Source: DAIOEK01 sp963828285 (lineage in GTDB: Bacteria > Chloroflexota > Anaerolineae > Anaerolineales > Anaerolineaceae). Taken from it: a stretch of DNA of 64,000 nucleotides. Numbering within the stretch: the stretch's first letter is position 1; each line of letters begins with the position of its first letter. Shown piece after piece: positions 53,135-61,722 of this stretch. Where the stretch lies: contig CAWHEB010000002.1 of assembly GCA_963828285.1 (NCBI GenBank), forward strand, positions 1,240,001 to 1,304,000, written 5' to 3'. Below the pieces are notes generated by a model that had not been told where the DNA came from, did no database searches, and worked only from the letters and a program-made list of their open reading frames with translations. The translations under genes and the position numbers were made by a program.

Positions 53135-53890
53135 CTATGCGATTTGAGTCAGATCTGCAATCTTCTGCAGTCGTTGTAAAAAGCCAGACCGCTCATTCAA
53201 GATGCTGTGAATTGCTTTGGCGGCAGAGATCGGCCATCGAGATGCATTATTGTTATCGTCTGATGTCATCACAATGATCTCTCGACTGGCATTAAGCAAT
53301 TGAGAAACTTCGATATTGTGAGCTCTGGCTAGAGCAGTCACCCGGTCATATTCAGTTTCTGGGTCATTTTTATTCAGGTAAACCTGCCCGCTTAAAAATG
53401 CACCGATTTGTTTTCCCTGATCATACAAAGGGGAAGCATGATAATGCAGCCCTGCATGGCACTCGAATTCCGTTTGACCTTTTCCACTTGATACGGCGAT
53501 TTGCATCCAACTTTCCTGGCAGGCTTTTTGTCCACTCAAGGAAGTGGTCATTAGTTGGCAGAATTGACAGGGAGAGCTCATCTGTGTCAGTGGATTGCCG
53601 CTCATATCTACAACAAGGGATGCAGTATTACTGATATCGGTAAACAAGTTTTGAATTGTTTGTACACAATGTGTGGGGATATTACCTTCAGATGAAACCA
53701 TGATGGATTCGGTTTCATCATCTGATCCGGGAACACCGGAAACCAGTTTTTCGACTTCTTTCATAGGGAAACGCCATTGTTGACCAATTTTGATTCCCTT
53801 TAACCGGCCATCTTGAAGCATTCTGTAGATGGTAATCCGGTCTACTTTTAGAAGGTCTTGCACCTGCCGAACGGTATATAGATTATCCAT
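53135..53890 (-). CDS. HTH_17-PocR transcriptional regulator
   Basis: A 251-residue regulator. Residues 1-50 form an excisionase/MerR-like helix-turn-helix (LYTVRQVQDLLKVDRITIYRMLQDGRLKGIKIGQQWRF). From about residue 75 a PocR sensory domain follows (SLVVDMSGNPLTQMSSPCQFCQLM, GQKACQESW, ECHAGLHYHASPLY, GAFLSGQVYL). PocR usually binds small hydrocarbon-like ligands; the several cysteines here could also sense sulfur or redox state (inference). It is first in the minus-strand sulfur cluster, 13 nt before SQR. Three TGTTATA repeats lie in its promoter. Confidence 0.87.
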   Translation of the reverse strand: MDNLYTVRQVQDLLKVDRITIYRMLQDGRLKGIKIGQQWRFPMKEVEKLVSGVPGSDDETESIMVSSEGNIPTHCVQTIQNLFTDISNTASLVVDMSGNPLTQMSSPCQFCQLMTTSLSGQKACQESWMQIAVSSGKGQTEFECHAGLHYHASPLYDQGKQIGAFLSGQVYLNKNDPETEYDRVTALARAHNIEVSQLLNASREIIVMTSDDNNNASRWPISAAKAIHSILNERSGFLQRLQKIADLTQIA

Positions 53891-53900
53891 AGCTATATAT

Positions 53901-53938
53901 TGTTATAGCATGTTATAAGTTGTTATACTATATGACAA
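53901..53938 (-). promoter_or_regulatory. Promoter with three 10-bp-spaced TGTTATA repeats
   Basis: On the plus strand TGTTATA occurs at 53901-53907, 53911-53917 and 53921-53927, each one helical turn apart. On the minus strand TTGTCA (53938-53933) and TATAAC (53917-53912, spacer 15) could be the promoter, so the repeats cover it. Probable autoregulatory sites of the HTH-PocR protein. Confidence 0.6.
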
Positions 53939-53979
53939 TCCGCAATCAAATTTCGACAAATGTCATGATGCCGGAATAT

Positions 53980-55128
53980 TTATGATATTAGGCCAATCGA
54001 TAACTTAACGGGAATTCCGCCATTGATCAAATGCATCTGCCGTTCGATGCTCAGACGGGTGTGTCCGAAAAGGATGGGGTCTGAACACAAGATGGCATAG
54101 TTCCAACCCGAAAACTTATCCCTAAGTACATCGCCCAACCTTGAGTACAGGTCACGGAGATCCCTCCCGCTTGTCACACGAACACCATATGGTGGATTGG
54201 TAATGATCCAGCCCTTTTCAGAAGTTGGTTCTATGCTTGAAACTGCCATGTGATTGATTTGGATCAAGCCCAAAACTCCTGCCCTTTTTGCATTAGCAGA
54301 AGCGATCTCGACGGCACCTTCATCTCTATCAGAAGCATGAATGGATGAAATAATCGTATTTATGTTTTTATTCTCTTTCGCTACAAGCGATTTCCATTGC
54401 TGCGTTGAGTAATTTGGCCAATCAAAAAATGCAAATTTCCTTTTTCCACCAGATGGGATACCTGACGCGAGCAGTGCCGCTTCAATAGGGATCGTCCCTG
54501 ACCCGCAAAATGGGTCGATGATAGGTTGTGAGGTTTTCCACCCACTGCCCATCAAAATACCTGCTGCCAGCGTCTCCCGAAGCGGAGCTTTCGCGGTCTG
54601 CAACCTATATCCACGGCGATGAAGCAATTCACCGGAAGTATCCACACTGATCATGCATTTATCATAGGCAATCCGGATCAAGATCAGTTGTGCAGGATTA
54701 TCCTCTTCGCCAACGGTGGGAATATTATTGACCGGCTTTTTCATTCTGACACCGATCGCTTTGGCTGTTTCGCGTGCTACTGCTGCTGAATGGTAGAGTC
54801 TTGATTTATGGCAAGTAACCCGAAAACTCACTGACTGCCCTGGACTGAGATATTGCTCCCAGGGAATTTTCGATACACCTTTGGAGAGATCTTCGAATCC
54901 TTCGGCTTTAAAAGTTCCGACACGAACAATGATCCTCGATGCCGTGCGGACTAACAAGTTTGCGCGATATATATCGAGCAGGGATGCATTAAAAGTAACA
55001 CCTCCCGAATCTGGTTCTTTAACATTTCCATTTTCGGAAGTAACCAGGTCCAAGCCCATAGTATGGAGCTCATCATAAGTTACCGCCTCCAATCCGGGTG
55101 CTGTAATTGCGTAACAAGTATATGTCAT
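53980..55128 (-). CDS. THUMP-domain RNA methyltransferase (RlmL/TrmN-like)
   Basis: A 382-residue protein. An N-terminal ferredoxin-like plus THUMP region (ITAPGLEAVTYDEL ... FRVTCHKSRLYHSAAVA) is followed by a class I methyltransferase domain with the SAM motif IDPFCGSGTIPIEAALL and the catalytic ITNPPYGVRV (N-P-P-Y), typical of N2-guanine methylation. The family modifies 23S rRNA (G2445-type) or tRNA. Its ATG is 6 nt from a TATAAT box with no ribosome-binding site, so it appears leaderless; it is divergent from the thioesterase gene. Confidence 0.92.
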   Translation of the reverse strand: MTYTCYAITAPGLEAVTYDELHTMGLDLVTSENGNVKEPDSGGVTFNASLLDIYRANLLVRTASRIIVRVGTFKAEGFEDLSKGVSKIPWEQYLSPGQSVSFRVTCHKSRLYHSAAVARETAKAIGVRMKKPVNNIPTVGEEDNPAQLILIRIAYDKCMISVDTSGELLHRRGYRLQTAKAPLRETLAAGILMGSGWKTSQPIIDPFCGSGTIPIEAALLASGIPSGGKRKFAFFDWPNYSTQQWKSLVAKENKNINTIISSIHASDRDEGAVEIASANAKRAGVLGLIQINHMAVSSIEPTSEKGWIITNPPYGVRVTSGRDLRDLYSRLGDVLRDKFSGWNYAILCSDPILFGHTRLSIERQMHLINGGIPVKLSIGLIS

Positions 55129-55134
55129 GAAATC

Positions 55135-55140
55135 ATTATA
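55135..55140 (-). promoter_or_regulatory. -10 box of THUMP methyltransferase gene (leaderless)
   Basis: TATAAT on the minus strand, 6 nt from the ATG at 55128. Confidence 0.55.
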
Positions 55141-55168
55141 AGCTCTGCCTGATTGGATGACTTGATTT

Positions 55169-55177
55169 TGATATAAT
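55169..55177 (+). promoter_or_regulatory. Extended -10 of thioesterase gene (leaderless)
   Basis: TGA-TATAAT with 6 nt to the ATG at 55184; no Shine-Dalgarno sequence. Confidence 0.55.
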
Positions 55178-55183
55178 CAACGC

Positions 55184-55627
55184 ATGAATGAGTATAAATT
55201 CAAATTGCCAATCCAAATTCGCTATTCAGATCTTGATCCGCAGTGGCATGTGAATAATGCTCGTTATCTCTCTTTTATCGAGTCCGCTCGTTTGGAGTAT
55301 CTGCAAGAACTTGGATTGTGGGATGGGAAAAGCTTTTTGAATCTTGGACTAATCGTTGCCAGTGTTCAAATAAATTATCTAAAACCGATCCTTATGGAAC
55401 AAAAAGTTTTAGTTGGGGTTAAAGTGACCCGAATAGGGAATAAAAGTCTCGATTTTTCGTATGTCATTGAGGATGTTGAGACAGAAGAAGTTATGGCTAC
55501 TGCTTCAACTATTATGGTCACATACAGTTATGAAAAATTACAAGCTGTGCCTGTATCCGTGGATTGGCGAAAGAAGATCGCTTTATTTGACGGTATTCCA
55601 GAGTTTTCCCCAAAAACCGTATCTTAG
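55184..55627 (+). CDS. Acyl-CoA thioesterase, hotdog fold (4HBT type)
   Basis: A 147-residue single-hotdog protein. The catalytic segment YSDLDPQWHVNNARYLSFIESARLEYL contains the conserved Asp and the HVNNARY motif of the FadM/YbgC group. It hydrolyses acyl-CoA or acyl-ACP thioesters in the cytoplasm; chain-length preference is unknown. It converges with the membrane glycosyltransferase-like gene (18-nt gap). The start is apparently leaderless. Confidence 0.93.
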   Translation: MNEYKFKLPIQIRYSDLDPQWHVNNARYLSFIESARLEYLQELGLWDGKSFLNLGLIVASVQINYLKPILMEQKVLVGVKVTRIGNKSLDFSYVIEDVETEEVMATASTIMVTYSYEKLQAVPVSVDWRKKIALFDGIPEFSPKTVS

Positions 55628-55645
55628 GTAACAAGGATTTCGGAA

Positions 55646-57646
55646 TTACTTTTCCAATCCATAAAGTGTGTACGAATCTCCATAGATTTGTTTTACCGGT
55701 AGAGATTGCAAGCAATTTTCCAGAGCTGATAGATCAGATAGGGTATGGTGCGGATCATTCGCAGTTGTAAAAAAGCGGACGCCGGCAGAATTTACCAACA
55801 CGCTTGAAAACCCTTCTGCTATCCAACTTTCCTGAATTACCGCACAAGATCCGTATTCTAGAAGATCTGTATGCCAACGGTCAAGGATCTCATCCGGTTG
55901 ACAGTCGGGAATACAGGTGTATGGACGCGGTTCGTACAGCATTAGAGTCTGCTGGTGAGATGCATGGATGTCATTGACCGCTGTGTCATACCATCCCAGG
56001 TTGTGAGTCGTGAATTCATTGCGTGAAACATTTCCATTCAAATATGGTAAAACAACCTTTTTCTGCAAGTCATTCCATAAACCAACTATGGTGAGAAGAG
56101 AGACAAGAAGTATCACCACGTTGGCGATCCGCTCAAGACGTATCCCTGGAATTGTTACTTCTGATAATGCCTGATATCCAATCCCTGCAAGAATGGCAAA
56201 CAATGGGAAAGCAGCATAGTACAAACGGCTTTGCACCAGCAGTGCATCCAACTGGTTGCCAATCACCCACAAAATAATAATTACCACCGATATTACACCC
56301 GCTGCTCTCGCAAATCTACGGGATACCTCTGGAAGTTTATTCGGTAACAGACTCAATACGGCGAACATGATGAGGAGTGGACCAATATCGTGGCTGTAGC
56401 CAACCCCGCCTTCCACACCCAAAATGGACGCTCGAATGGGAAGAAGCAGAATATCGAACCAGTTGCCAAACGGTATGGCGATCTTCATCATCGCCTGGTG
56501 TGAGTTTGGTTCATTGATCAATGGAATGCCAAATGGAGCAAGCGGATTACCTGTGAAGATCCAATTCTTGGTCATCCAGGGCAAAGCTGTGATGAAAAAT
56601 CCGCCTAATATCGCAAGAATATCTCCAATGATCCTGTTCTTTTTTCGGAGTGCATCAATCTCCAACCAAAGGACGATGCCGATCAGCAAAACCCCGCCTG
56701 TATATTTGGCAGCAAAACTCAAACCACAGAATATACCAATCAACCATGCAAACTTGGTATCTCCTGATTCTAAATATTTGCTTAAACAGATGGTCGCGCA
56801 GAATCCGAACAGCAAGCAAAACCAATCGATATATCCCCATCCCATACTCCCTGAGATGGAGGCTCCACCGAGCAAAGCCAGGACTCCTGCCAAACCAGCT
56901 TTCAGAGAAATTTTATTGCCCATAAATGAAATAAATCCAAGCAGAGCCACAAAAGCGAACAACCAACCGGTTACTGCCGGAGCTGAATCATTCCCTGAGG
57001 CTAATGCCCATGTATAGATCATCTCCCCGGTCTGTGGCATTCCTGAGCGGATCCAACCAGTCTGAGGAGTAATCCCTCCGCTGTTGAGGTACTGTCGAGG
57101 AAGCGCGAGGTGATAAGTGAGTGCGTCGTAATGTATGGGTGGAGCTAAAGCTATCAGAAGACTAATTCCGACCAAAAGGAGGATAGCCACAACAAACCAC
57201 CGTAAAATCCCCCGGCCAGTGGAAACGGCTTTAAGTTCTATAAAGAATTGCTTCCACCAATCCAATCCATAACGCCAAAGAAATACCGTTGGGATGATGA
57301 ATAACAAAATGAGCAATATTTGAAATTGAAAAGAAAGTACGCCGAGCAGTAAAACGATCAGGGAAAACACTCCCATACCAAGAGCAGCGGGTATAGCCAG
57401 GTTTTGCATAATCCCGAATCCAAACCATATCAGCAGTTTTTTACCAAGCGCAGCGCTAAGGCTGAGGATCCAGAATCCTACGATCAGACTGGAAAGAGAT
57501 TTTAACCAGATCAAAGCTGTCTGTGGTGTAAGCGGTTTATGGAAAAGGTAATATCCCAAAAGGATGGCGATCATCCAGAAAAGTACGCCAACCAGAATGA
57601 GTATCGAATAAGATTGTTTGGTTTTCACGGGAATTACCTTTGACAT
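55646..57646 (-). CDS. GT39/ArnT-like multi-pass membrane glycosyltransferase-like protein
   Basis: A 666-residue protein with about 12-13 transmembrane helices to residue 530 and a soluble C-terminal part (HASHQQTLMLYEPRPYTCIPDCQPDE). The first extracytoplasmic loop carries an acidic-site-like segment (IHYDALTYHLALPRQYLNSGG), as in GT-C transferases (GT39/GT83) that take sugar from polyprenyl phosphate. The acceptor is unknown. The start is uncertain: a TATAAT within the palindrome at 57644-57658 lies only 2 nt from the ATG, so either another promoter is used or translation starts at the in-frame GTG at 57628. Confidence 0.8.
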   Translation of the reverse strand: MSKVIPVKTKQSYSILILVGVLFWMIAILLGYYLFHKPLTPQTALIWLKSLSSLIVGFWILSLSAALGKKLLIWFGFGIMQNLAIPAALGMGVFSLIVLLLGVLSFQFQILLILLFIIPTVFLWRYGLDWWKQFFIELKAVSTGRGILRWFVVAILLLVGISLLIALAPPIHYDALTYHLALPRQYLNSGGITPQTGWIRSGMPQTGEMIYTWALASGNDSAPAVTGWLFAFVALLGFISFMGNKISLKAGLAGVLALLGGASISGSMGWGYIDWFCLLFGFCATICLSKYLESGDTKFAWLIGIFCGLSFAAKYTGGVLLIGIVLWLEIDALRKKNRIIGDILAILGGFFITALPWMTKNWIFTGNPLAPFGIPLINEPNSHQAMMKIAIPFGNWFDILLLPIRASILGVEGGVGYSHDIGPLLIMFAVLSLLPNKLPEVSRRFARAAGVISVVIIILWVIGNQLDALLVQSRLYYAAFPLFAILAGIGYQALSEVTIPGIRLERIANVVILLVSLLTIVGLWNDLQKKVVLPYLNGNVSRNEFTTHNLGWYDTAVNDIHASHQQTLMLYEPRPYTCIPDCQPDEILDRWHTDLLEYGSCAVIQESWIAEGFSSVLVNSAGVRFFTTANDPHHTLSDLSALENCLQSLPVKQIYGDSYTLYGLEK

Positions 57647-57658
57647 GTATTATACATG
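57644..57658. promoter_or_regulatory. Palindrome CATGTAT-T-ATACATG over the start of the membrane glycosyltransferase gene
   Basis: A perfect 7-1-7 inverted repeat that overlaps the ATG and contains TATAAT on the minus strand. It could be an operator; no regulator is assigned. Confidence 0.35.
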
Positions 57659-57815
57659 CCATGCCATCCTGAGAAAAAGGCACCTTTTTAGGGTAGAATC
57701 GAATTAACAAATTGGGGCTGGATGGAACTATTTTCTTATTGGCAACCATCCAGGGTCATAAATTAGCATCATCGTACTCTGGCAATAAACTATCCAGGTA
57801 CAAGGAGGTACAAAC

Positions 57816-60326
57816 ATGGCAGGCATGGAAAGATTTACCGCTCGGGCTCGCCGGGTATTATCGATTGCTCATCAAGAAGCTCAGCAGCGCGGGAATACAC
57901 GAATCGGTACTGAACATTTACTGTTGGGTTTGATCCTCGAAGATGGTGGGGTAGCCAGCAAGGTGCTCCGTGAACTAGGGATGGAAGAAGACCGGGTAAA
58001 AGAGATCATCAAACGATTGGGACAGGAATTGCCTGAGATAAGTTCTCAGATTGAATTAGGTGATGACACACAGGCTGTACTGGAAGCCGCCATCGAAGAA
58101 GCTCGAAGAATGGGACATCACTATATCGGAACTGAACACATCTTACTCGGACTTGTGAACGCCAATTCCGGTTTGGCAATAGATGTCCTCCGCTCCTTGG
58201 GAATAACAGCAGAACAGATTCGCCGGCAAACACGACGTATTCTCCAGGAGAGTTCAACAACCACATCCACATCAACCACTCCAACAAAGTCATCACAGAC
58301 CAAAAAAGAGGAAGAGAAATCTTCCAAATCAAAAACTCCATTGGTGGATCAATTAGCTGTGGATCTAACCCTTAAGGCTGAAGAAGATAAACTCGATCCG
58401 GTGATTGGGCGTCAAATGGAGATCGAACGGGTGATCCAGATTCTGGCGCGCCGGAATAAGAATAATCCAGCCCTTATTGGAGAACCTGGTGTCGGCAAAA
58501 CAGCCATCGTCGAAGGGCTCGCACAGAGGATCATCTCAGGCGATGTACCAGCCTTGCTGTTGGACAAGCGTGTTCTGCAATTAGATGTAGGTTCACTTGT
58601 TGCTGGGACGATGTACCGTGGACAATTTGAAGAAAGACTTAAACGGGTCATTGATGAACTGAAAGCTTCTGGAGCGATTCTTTTCATCGATGAAGTGCAT
58701 ATGCTGGTCGGTGCTGGTGCGGCTGGTTCATCAGTGGATGCGGCCAATATTCTCAAACCCGCCTTGTCGCGTGGCGAGTTACAGGTCATTGGAGCAACAA
58801 CGCTGGAAGAGTATCGCAAACATATCGAGAGTGATGCTGCACTTGAAAGACGATTCCAACCTATTGTTGTTAACGAACCTTCTGTGGAAGAGACCATCCA
58901 GATTTTGCGAGGCATCCGCGGTAAATACGAGGAACACCACAAACTTCGCATCAGCGATGATGCTCTTGAATCCGCAGCCAGGTTATCTGCGCGATATGTT
59001 ACAGAAAGGTTTCTACCTGATAAGGCCATAGACCTGATCGATGAGTCATCATCTCGGGTTCGAATGTACAAAAGCAAATCCGCGATAACTTTTAAGGAAT
59101 TAATTACCCAATTAAAAGATGTACGCACACAGAGAAATCTGGCACAGGAAAACGCCAGCCCGGACGATGTTAGTGAATTGGCTGAACGGGAAGAATCCCT
59201 GGCACGTCAGGTGGAAAAACTAAAAACCACCTGGGACCCGGAAACGTCCCCTATAGTGACTGCGGATGATATCGCCGAGGTGATCTCGATGTGGACAGGG
59301 GTTCCGTTGATGCAGATCGCCCAGGAAGAATCGAGCCGGTTGATGTTGATGGAAGAAGAATTGAAGAAAAACATCATCGGTCAGGACGAAGCCATCACAG
59401 CAATTTCAAAAGCGGTCAGACGAGCCAGGGCAGGTCTCAAAGATCCTAGACGGCCCATTGGTTCGTTTATCTTTCTTGGTCCCACCGGCGTTGGCAAGAC
59501 CGAGCTTACAAAGACGTTGGCAAAATTCCTGTTCGGCAGTGAAGATGCATTGGTACAACTGGATATGTCCGAGTTCATGGAACGTCATACTGTCAGTCGG
59601 CTTGTAGGCGCACCTCCAGGATATGTCGGATACGAGGACGCAGGTCAATTGACGGAAGCCTTACGCCGCCGGCCATATTCGATTGTTGTTTTCGATGAGA
59701 TCGAGAAAGCCCATCCTGAAGCGCATAACATGCTCCTGCAGATCATGGAAGAAGGTCATCTATCAGATTCGCGCGGTCACAAAGTGGATTTCAGAAATGC
59801 GATCATTGTGATGACTTCAAATATTGGCGCAGATCTGATCAAAAGACAAACCTCGTTCGGATTTACAGTTCAAAAAGATGAAGCAATAGAAGAGCAGCAG
59901 GAATACGAAGAAATGCGTAAAAAGCTCCTCGAATCTCTGAAGCGTGTATTCCGGCCAGAGTTTATGAACCGTTTGGATGGAGTCATCGTATTTAGGGCAT
60001 TGAACAAGGAAAGCATTCAACAGATCGTTTCGCTTGAATTAGACAAAGTAGCCATTCGGTTACAGGAACATGAGATTGTGTTGCATGCCAGTTCGAAAGC
60101 ATTGTTCAAGATCGGCGAAATGGGTTACGACCCGGATATGGGTGCACGTCCTCTCCGTAGGATCATCCAACAATATGTCGAAGATCCACTTTCAGATGCA
60201 CTTCTCTCAGGTACATTTGAAGATGGCGACGTAGTCCTGGTGGACCTCGCTGAAGGTGATGAGATCGTCCTGAAAAAGGAAGGCTTGGATTTGATCGAAC
60301 AACCCACAGAAGAATTATCTTCGTAA
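57816..60326 (+). CDS. clpC: ClpC-type AAA+ unfoldase
   Basis: An 836-residue HSP100 protein. Two ClpN repeats (RFTARARRVLSIAHQEAQQ..., VLEAAIEEARRMGHHYIGTEHILLGL) are followed by a Ser/Thr-Lys linker, AAA-1 with Walker A GEPGVGKTAIVEG and Walker B ILFIDEVHMLVG, a short middle domain (about residues 430-480), then AAA-2 with GPTGVGKTELT and VVFDEIEKAHPEAHN. It unfolds proteins for ClpP. Unlike Firmicutes loci there is no ctsR-mcsA-mcsB upstream. A strong AAGGAGG site precedes the ATG, and a terminator follows. Confidence 0.95.
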   Translation: MAGMERFTARARRVLSIAHQEAQQRGNTRIGTEHLLLGLILEDGGVASKVLRELGMEEDRVKEIIKRLGQELPEISSQIELGDDTQAVLEAAIEEARRMGHHYIGTEHILLGLVNANSGLAIDVLRSLGITAEQIRRQTRRILQESSTTTSTSTTPTKSSQTKKEEEKSSKSKTPLVDQLAVDLTLKAEEDKLDPVIGRQMEIERVIQILARRNKNNPALIGEPGVGKTAIVEGLAQRIISGDVPALLLDKRVLQLDVGSLVAGTMYRGQFEERLKRVIDELKASGAILFIDEVHMLVGAGAAGSSVDAANILKPALSRGELQVIGATTLEEYRKHIESDAALERRFQPIVVNEPSVEETIQILRGIRGKYEEHHKLRISDDALESAARLSARYVTERFLPDKAIDLIDESSSRVRMYKSKSAITFKELITQLKDVRTQRNLAQENASPDDVSELAEREESLARQVEKLKTTWDPETSPIVTADDIAEVISMWTGVPLMQIAQEESSRLMLMEEELKKNIIGQDEAITAISKAVRRARAGLKDPRRPIGSFIFLGPTGVGKTELTKTLAKFLFGSEDALVQLDMSEFMERHTVSRLVGAPPGYVGYEDAGQLTEALRRRPYSIVVFDEIEKAHPEAHNMLLQIMEEGHLSDSRGHKVDFRNAIIVMTSNIGADLIKRQTSFGFTVQKDEAIEEQQEYEEMRKKLLESLKRVFRPEFMNRLDGVIVFRALNKESIQQIVSLELDKVAIRLQEHEIVLHASSKALFKIGEMGYDPDMGARPLRRIIQQYVEDPLSDALLSGTFEDGDVVLVDLAEGDEIVLKKEGLDLIEQPTEELSS

Positions 60327-60347
60327 CAAAGAATTTTCAAAAGTTTT

Positions 60348-60390
60348 AACTGCTCTTCACTTGTTTATTCAGTGGAGAGCAGTTTATTAT
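60348..60390 (+). terminator. clpC terminator
   Basis: A 14-bp stem (AACTGCTCTTCACT with AGTGGAGAGCAGTT, one G-U) followed by TATTATTAT. Confidence 0.75.
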
Positions 60391-60424
60391 TATCTAGTAA
60401 CCAAATTATCTGCAAAGGATTGCT

Positions 60425-61117
60425 ATGAAAACTATTGGATTGATCGGCGGCATGAGTTGGGAATCGTCAATTGAGTACTATCGAATCATCAATGAAGAAA
60501 CTCATAAACGATTAGGCGGATTACATAACGCCATCAGTATCATGTACACCGTGGATTTCCACGAGTTGGAACAAATGCAGCACTCAAATCGCTGGGCTGA
60601 TGCAGACCGGGTAATGATCTCTGCTTCAAAATCATTGGAAGCAGCTGGGGCGGACTTCATCGTAATCTGTACGAACACGATGCATAAATCCGTGCCGGCA
60701 ATTGAGAAAGAAGTGAAATTGCCTATCTTACATATTGCAGATGCCACCGCCGCGCAAGTCAAACAGGATGGATTAAAAAAAATCGGTTTGCTGGGTACCA
60801 GATTCACAATGGAGGAAGACTTTTACAAAGGTAGACTTCATTCCCTTTTTGATATTGAGGTTGTCATTCCCGATGAAACCGAACGCGCTCAGATCCATAA
60901 AGTGATCTATGAAGAATTGGTTTTGGGAAAAGTAGTTCAAAGATCGAAGGAATCATTCCTTAAGGTCATCGATCGCCTGGTCCAACAGGGTGTCGAAGGG
61001 GTCATATTAGGGTGTACAGAAATCGGTTTGTTGGTAAAAGATACAGATACCAAATGCAAACTTTACGATACTACTTTGATCCATGCTAAAACTGCTGTTG
61101 ATATGGCGATCGAATAA
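60425..61117 (+). CDS. Aspartate/glutamate racemase family protein
   Basis: A 230-residue protein. The two catalytic cysteines of cofactor-independent racemases are C82 (IVICTNTMHKS) and C197 (ILGCTEIGLLV). The N-terminus TIGLIGGMSWESSIEYYR is typical of the YgeA/RacX-type broad-spectrum amino acid racemases. It probably makes D-amino acids for the wall or signalling; the exact amino acid is unknown. An AAAGGA site precedes the ATG. Its stop is close to the promoter of the next gene. Confidence 0.92.
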   Translation: MKTIGLIGGMSWESSIEYYRIINEETHKRLGGLHNAISIMYTVDFHELEQMQHSNRWADADRVMISASKSLEAAGADFIVICTNTMHKSVPAIEKEVKLPILHIADATAAQVKQDGLKKIGLLGTRFTMEEDFYKGRLHSLFDIEVVIPDETERAQIHKVIYEELVLGKVVQRSKESFLKVIDRLVQQGVEGVILGCTEIGLLVKDTDTKCKLYDTTLIHAKTAVDMAIE

Positions 61118-61129
61118 TCAAAAAGCCTC

Positions 61130-61158
61130 TTGACAAAATAGAATACTTGTTCTATTAT
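61130..61158 (+). promoter_or_regulatory. Promoter of GyrI-like gene
   Basis: TTGACA (61130-61135), a 17-nt spacer and TATTAT (61153-61158). The spacer is largely filled by the inverted repeat at 61137-61156, which would block RNA polymerase when bound. Confidence 0.7.
61137..61156. promoter_or_regulatory. SOS-box-like operator of GyrI-like gene
   Basis: Inverted repeat AATAGAA-N6-TTCTATT. Its 16-nt core TAGAATA-CTT-GTTCTA matches the nurA operator at 13 of 16 positions. Confidence 0.6.
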
Positions 61159-61182
61159 TGTATATATTCTTGGGAGGGAAAA

Positions 61183-61641
61183 ATGTATACAAAATTCGAA
61201 GTTAAAGAACGAACTGAAGTCAATACAATATGTATCCGCACTCATTCTCCCGTTGAGAACTTGAAGAATGTACTAGGCGCATCCTACGGCGCTGTAGCAC
61301 AACACATCATGTCTCACGGTGGCCAAATCATCGATGCTCCATATGTAGCATATTTCAACATGGATATGACCAACCTGGATCTAGAGATCGGTTTCCCGGT
61401 GGCTGCACCGTTGTCAACAACCAATAACATCTCCACAGGGAAACTGCCTGCCGGGAAGTATATAACGACCATCTACACAGGACCTTATGAAGAGATGGTG
61501 GCTGTTTATGACGCATTAAATGAGTTTATGAAAGAAAACGGACACCAACCAACAGGGACTGCTTACGAATTTTATTTGAACGGCCCTGAAACTCCACCCG
61601 CCGAGTTGCAAACCCGCATTGAGTTTCCCCTCATCGGATAG
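61183..61641 (+). CDS. GyrI-like (SbmC/AraC effector-binding) small-molecule-binding protein
   Basis: A 152-residue stand-alone GyrI-like domain (VNTICIRTHSPVENLKNVLGASYGAVAQHI, PAGKYITTIYTGPYEEMVAVYDAL, EFYLNGPETPPAELQTRIEFPL). Relatives bind or hydrolyse small toxic ligands, and E. coli SbmC is an SOS-induced protein that protects gyrase. The ATG at 61183 is chosen over 61147 because GGGAGGG lies just before it and the promoter -10 overlaps the longer frame. Its promoter carries an SOS-like operator. Confidence 0.88.
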   Translation: MYTKFEVKERTEVNTICIRTHSPVENLKNVLGASYGAVAQHIMSHGGQIIDAPYVAYFNMDMTNLDLEIGFPVAAPLSTTNNISTGKLPAGKYITTIYTGPYEEMVAVYDALNEFMKENGHQPTGTAYEFYLNGPETPPAELQTRIEFPLIG

Positions 61642-61688
61642 GAATTAATTCGATTAATGTCGACCGCCTCATGGTTCAGAAAAAGCTA

Positions 61689-61697
61689 TGCTATATT
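61689..61697 (+). promoter_or_regulatory. Extended -10 of bfr
   Basis: TGC-TATATT, about 25 nt before the bfr start, with a GAGGAGG site between. No Fur box was recognised. Confidence 0.4.
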
Positions 61698-61722
61698 ATA
61701 AATAATCGATAATGAGGAGGTT

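Noticed and set aside
57712..57933. 73-codon frame before clpC
   Set aside because: Overlaps clpC in another frame and lacks a ribosome-binding site.
57816..60326. ClpB instead of ClpC
   Set aside because: The middle domain is short and there is no long coiled-coil M domain; ClpN repeats and length fit ClpC.
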